From contig NZ_CP015110.1 of NCBI RefSeq assembly GCF_001612555.1, forward strand, positions 1,984,001-2,048,000: 64,000 nt of DNA, read 5' to 3'. The notes below the pieces were generated by a model, which worked only from the letters and a program-made list of their open reading frames with translations, searched no databases and was not told the DNA's origin. Made by a program: the position numbers and the translations under genes. Source of the stretch: Acinetobacter sp. TGL-Y2. Lineage in GTDB: Bacteria > Pseudomonadota > Gammaproteobacteria > Pseudomonadales > Moraxellaceae. Below are positions 63,333 through 64,000 of this stretch, in pieces (position 1 is the first letter of the stretch; each line of letters opens with the position of its first letter).

Positions 63333-64000
63333 TTAGAAACGCCAGTTATAGAATACATCTATTGCACGTTCTAAAGATTGACTCGCTTCCAAGTATAAAC
63401 GCTGATTCATTTGATAACGTAATGTGAGTTTATTAACAGGTGTAAATACCCCTACGCCATAACGAATATACAGATCAGGCGTCAGATAACCCGTCACACT
63501 GAGTTGCGTGTCATCCCCTGTACCTTGCGCATCCAGTGCCAAGCCACTTAAACCAAAGGTCTGCCCGATTTGATTGGTAAAGGCACGTGTGCCGCCTAAA
63601 CCAAGACTGATCCCTGCGGCAGCAATAGTATTGTTCACATCGGATTTAAAGCCTTCAGAGCTACTGAGTGCACTTGAACCCTCATTAATACGGCCAGTAA
63701 TGAGTGCATTCATCGCTTCTTGTTCAGACAGTCCGGCATCGTTATACACCTGAATATTGGGCGAACTGACAGTGCCTGTTACTCGCACGCCCACCGTACT
63801 GCCTGAAATATTTTTATTGGCATCCACATCTAGGGTTGGATTTGAAAGCGCGCCATTAAATCGTGCAATGGCACGGTTCAAATCTAAACGCTGTCCATAG
63901 GCTTCAATGGTGACTTTCTGACTGACACCGATTGCACCATTGGCTCTCATTGCAGTTTCTAGTCCGCGCTGTGACATATACACACGTCCAAGCAGTGGAA
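63333..64000 (-). CDS. tamB: Translocation and assembly module subunit TamB, C-terminal part (partial at right edge)
   Basis: The minus-strand frame continues past the right edge; about 220 C-terminal residues are present. They show the TamB C-terminal domain (DUF490): GVRVTGTVSSPNIQVYNDAGLSEQEAMNALITGR and LSVTGYLTPDLYIRYGVGVFTPVNKLTLRYQMNQRLYLEASQS, ending YNWRF as in TamB. TamB is an AsmA-like envelope-spanning protein working with TamA in phospholipid or outer-membrane protein transfer. Confidence 0.93.
   Translation of the reverse strand, partial: PLLGRVYMSQRGLETAMRANGAIGVSQKVTIEAYGQRLDLNRAIARFNGALSNPTLDVDANKNISGSTVGVRVTGTVSSPNIQVYNDAGLSEQEAMNALITGRINEGSSALSSSEGFKSDVNNTIAAAGISLGLGGTRAFTNQIGQTFGLSGLALDAQGTGDDTQLSVTGYLTPDLYIRYGVGVFTPVNKLTLRYQMNQRLYLEASQSLERAIDVFYNWRF

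Overview
The window looks like chromosomal DNA of an Acinetobacter species (Gammaproteobacteria, Moraxellaceae). The evidence is an AT-leaning sequence, an Hfq with a very long glycine-rich tail, and several gene orders familiar from Pseudomonadales: exbB-exbD-msbA-lpxK-kdsB, rsmG-parA-parB, amgK-murU divergent from lptD-surA, tsaE-mutL-miaA-hfq and cmk-rpsA-ihfB. No insertion sequence, prophage, CRISPR array or rRNA was seen. Most of the window is core genome.

Left part (1-14.5 kb): the end of a LysR regulator, a PlsC-type acyltransferase, a CAU-anticodon tRNA, yebC, an Lrp-type regulator and a GST-family protein. Next comes a compact six-gene organosulfur locus (4.8-11.3 kb). It has two SfnB/DszC-like flavin enzymes, an NtaA/DszA-like FMN monooxygenase and a complete MetQ-MetN-MetI ABC transporter, so uptake and oxidative desulfurisation of an organic sulfur compound are encoded together. 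Then follow ychF, a lipoprotein gene and an azlCD amino-acid exporter.

Middle (14.5-50 kb): purT, glnD and dapC (purine synthesis, nitrogen signalling, lysine/cell wall). The opposite strand then carries pyrF, lapA, ihfB, rpsA, cmk, a SRPBCC protein, tadA, a 3-hydroxyisobutyryl-CoA hydrolase-like gene, ung, a QueD-like gene, type II secretion pseudopilins gspHIJK behind a TetR regulator, tatD-pilZ-holB, kdsB-lpxK-msbA-exbD-exbB, parB-parA-rsmG and murU-amgK. The plus strand carries lptD-surA, and the minus strand hfq-miaA-mutL-tsaE. LPS synthesis and transport (kdsB, lpxK, msbA, lptD), envelope folding (surA) and peptidoglycan recycling (amgK, murU) are concentrated here.

Right part (50-64 kb): pseudouridine synthases, an orphan RelB/DinJ-like antitoxin next to a GNAT acetyltransferase, a DUF441 protein, two tandem gltS paralogues separated by an almost 1-kb gap, then acnB, small envelope proteins and the C-terminus of TamB at the edge. 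Between the second gltS and acnB lies a small AT-rich accessory insert: a DUF4062 protein whose last residues (DDDLPF) copy the SSB C-terminal tip, plus a 72-residue protein. Its own promoter, operator-like palindrome and terminator can be seen. The gap between the gltS genes holds a candidate small RNA with three stem-loops, the last a Rho-independent terminator. These two are the most novel items in the window.
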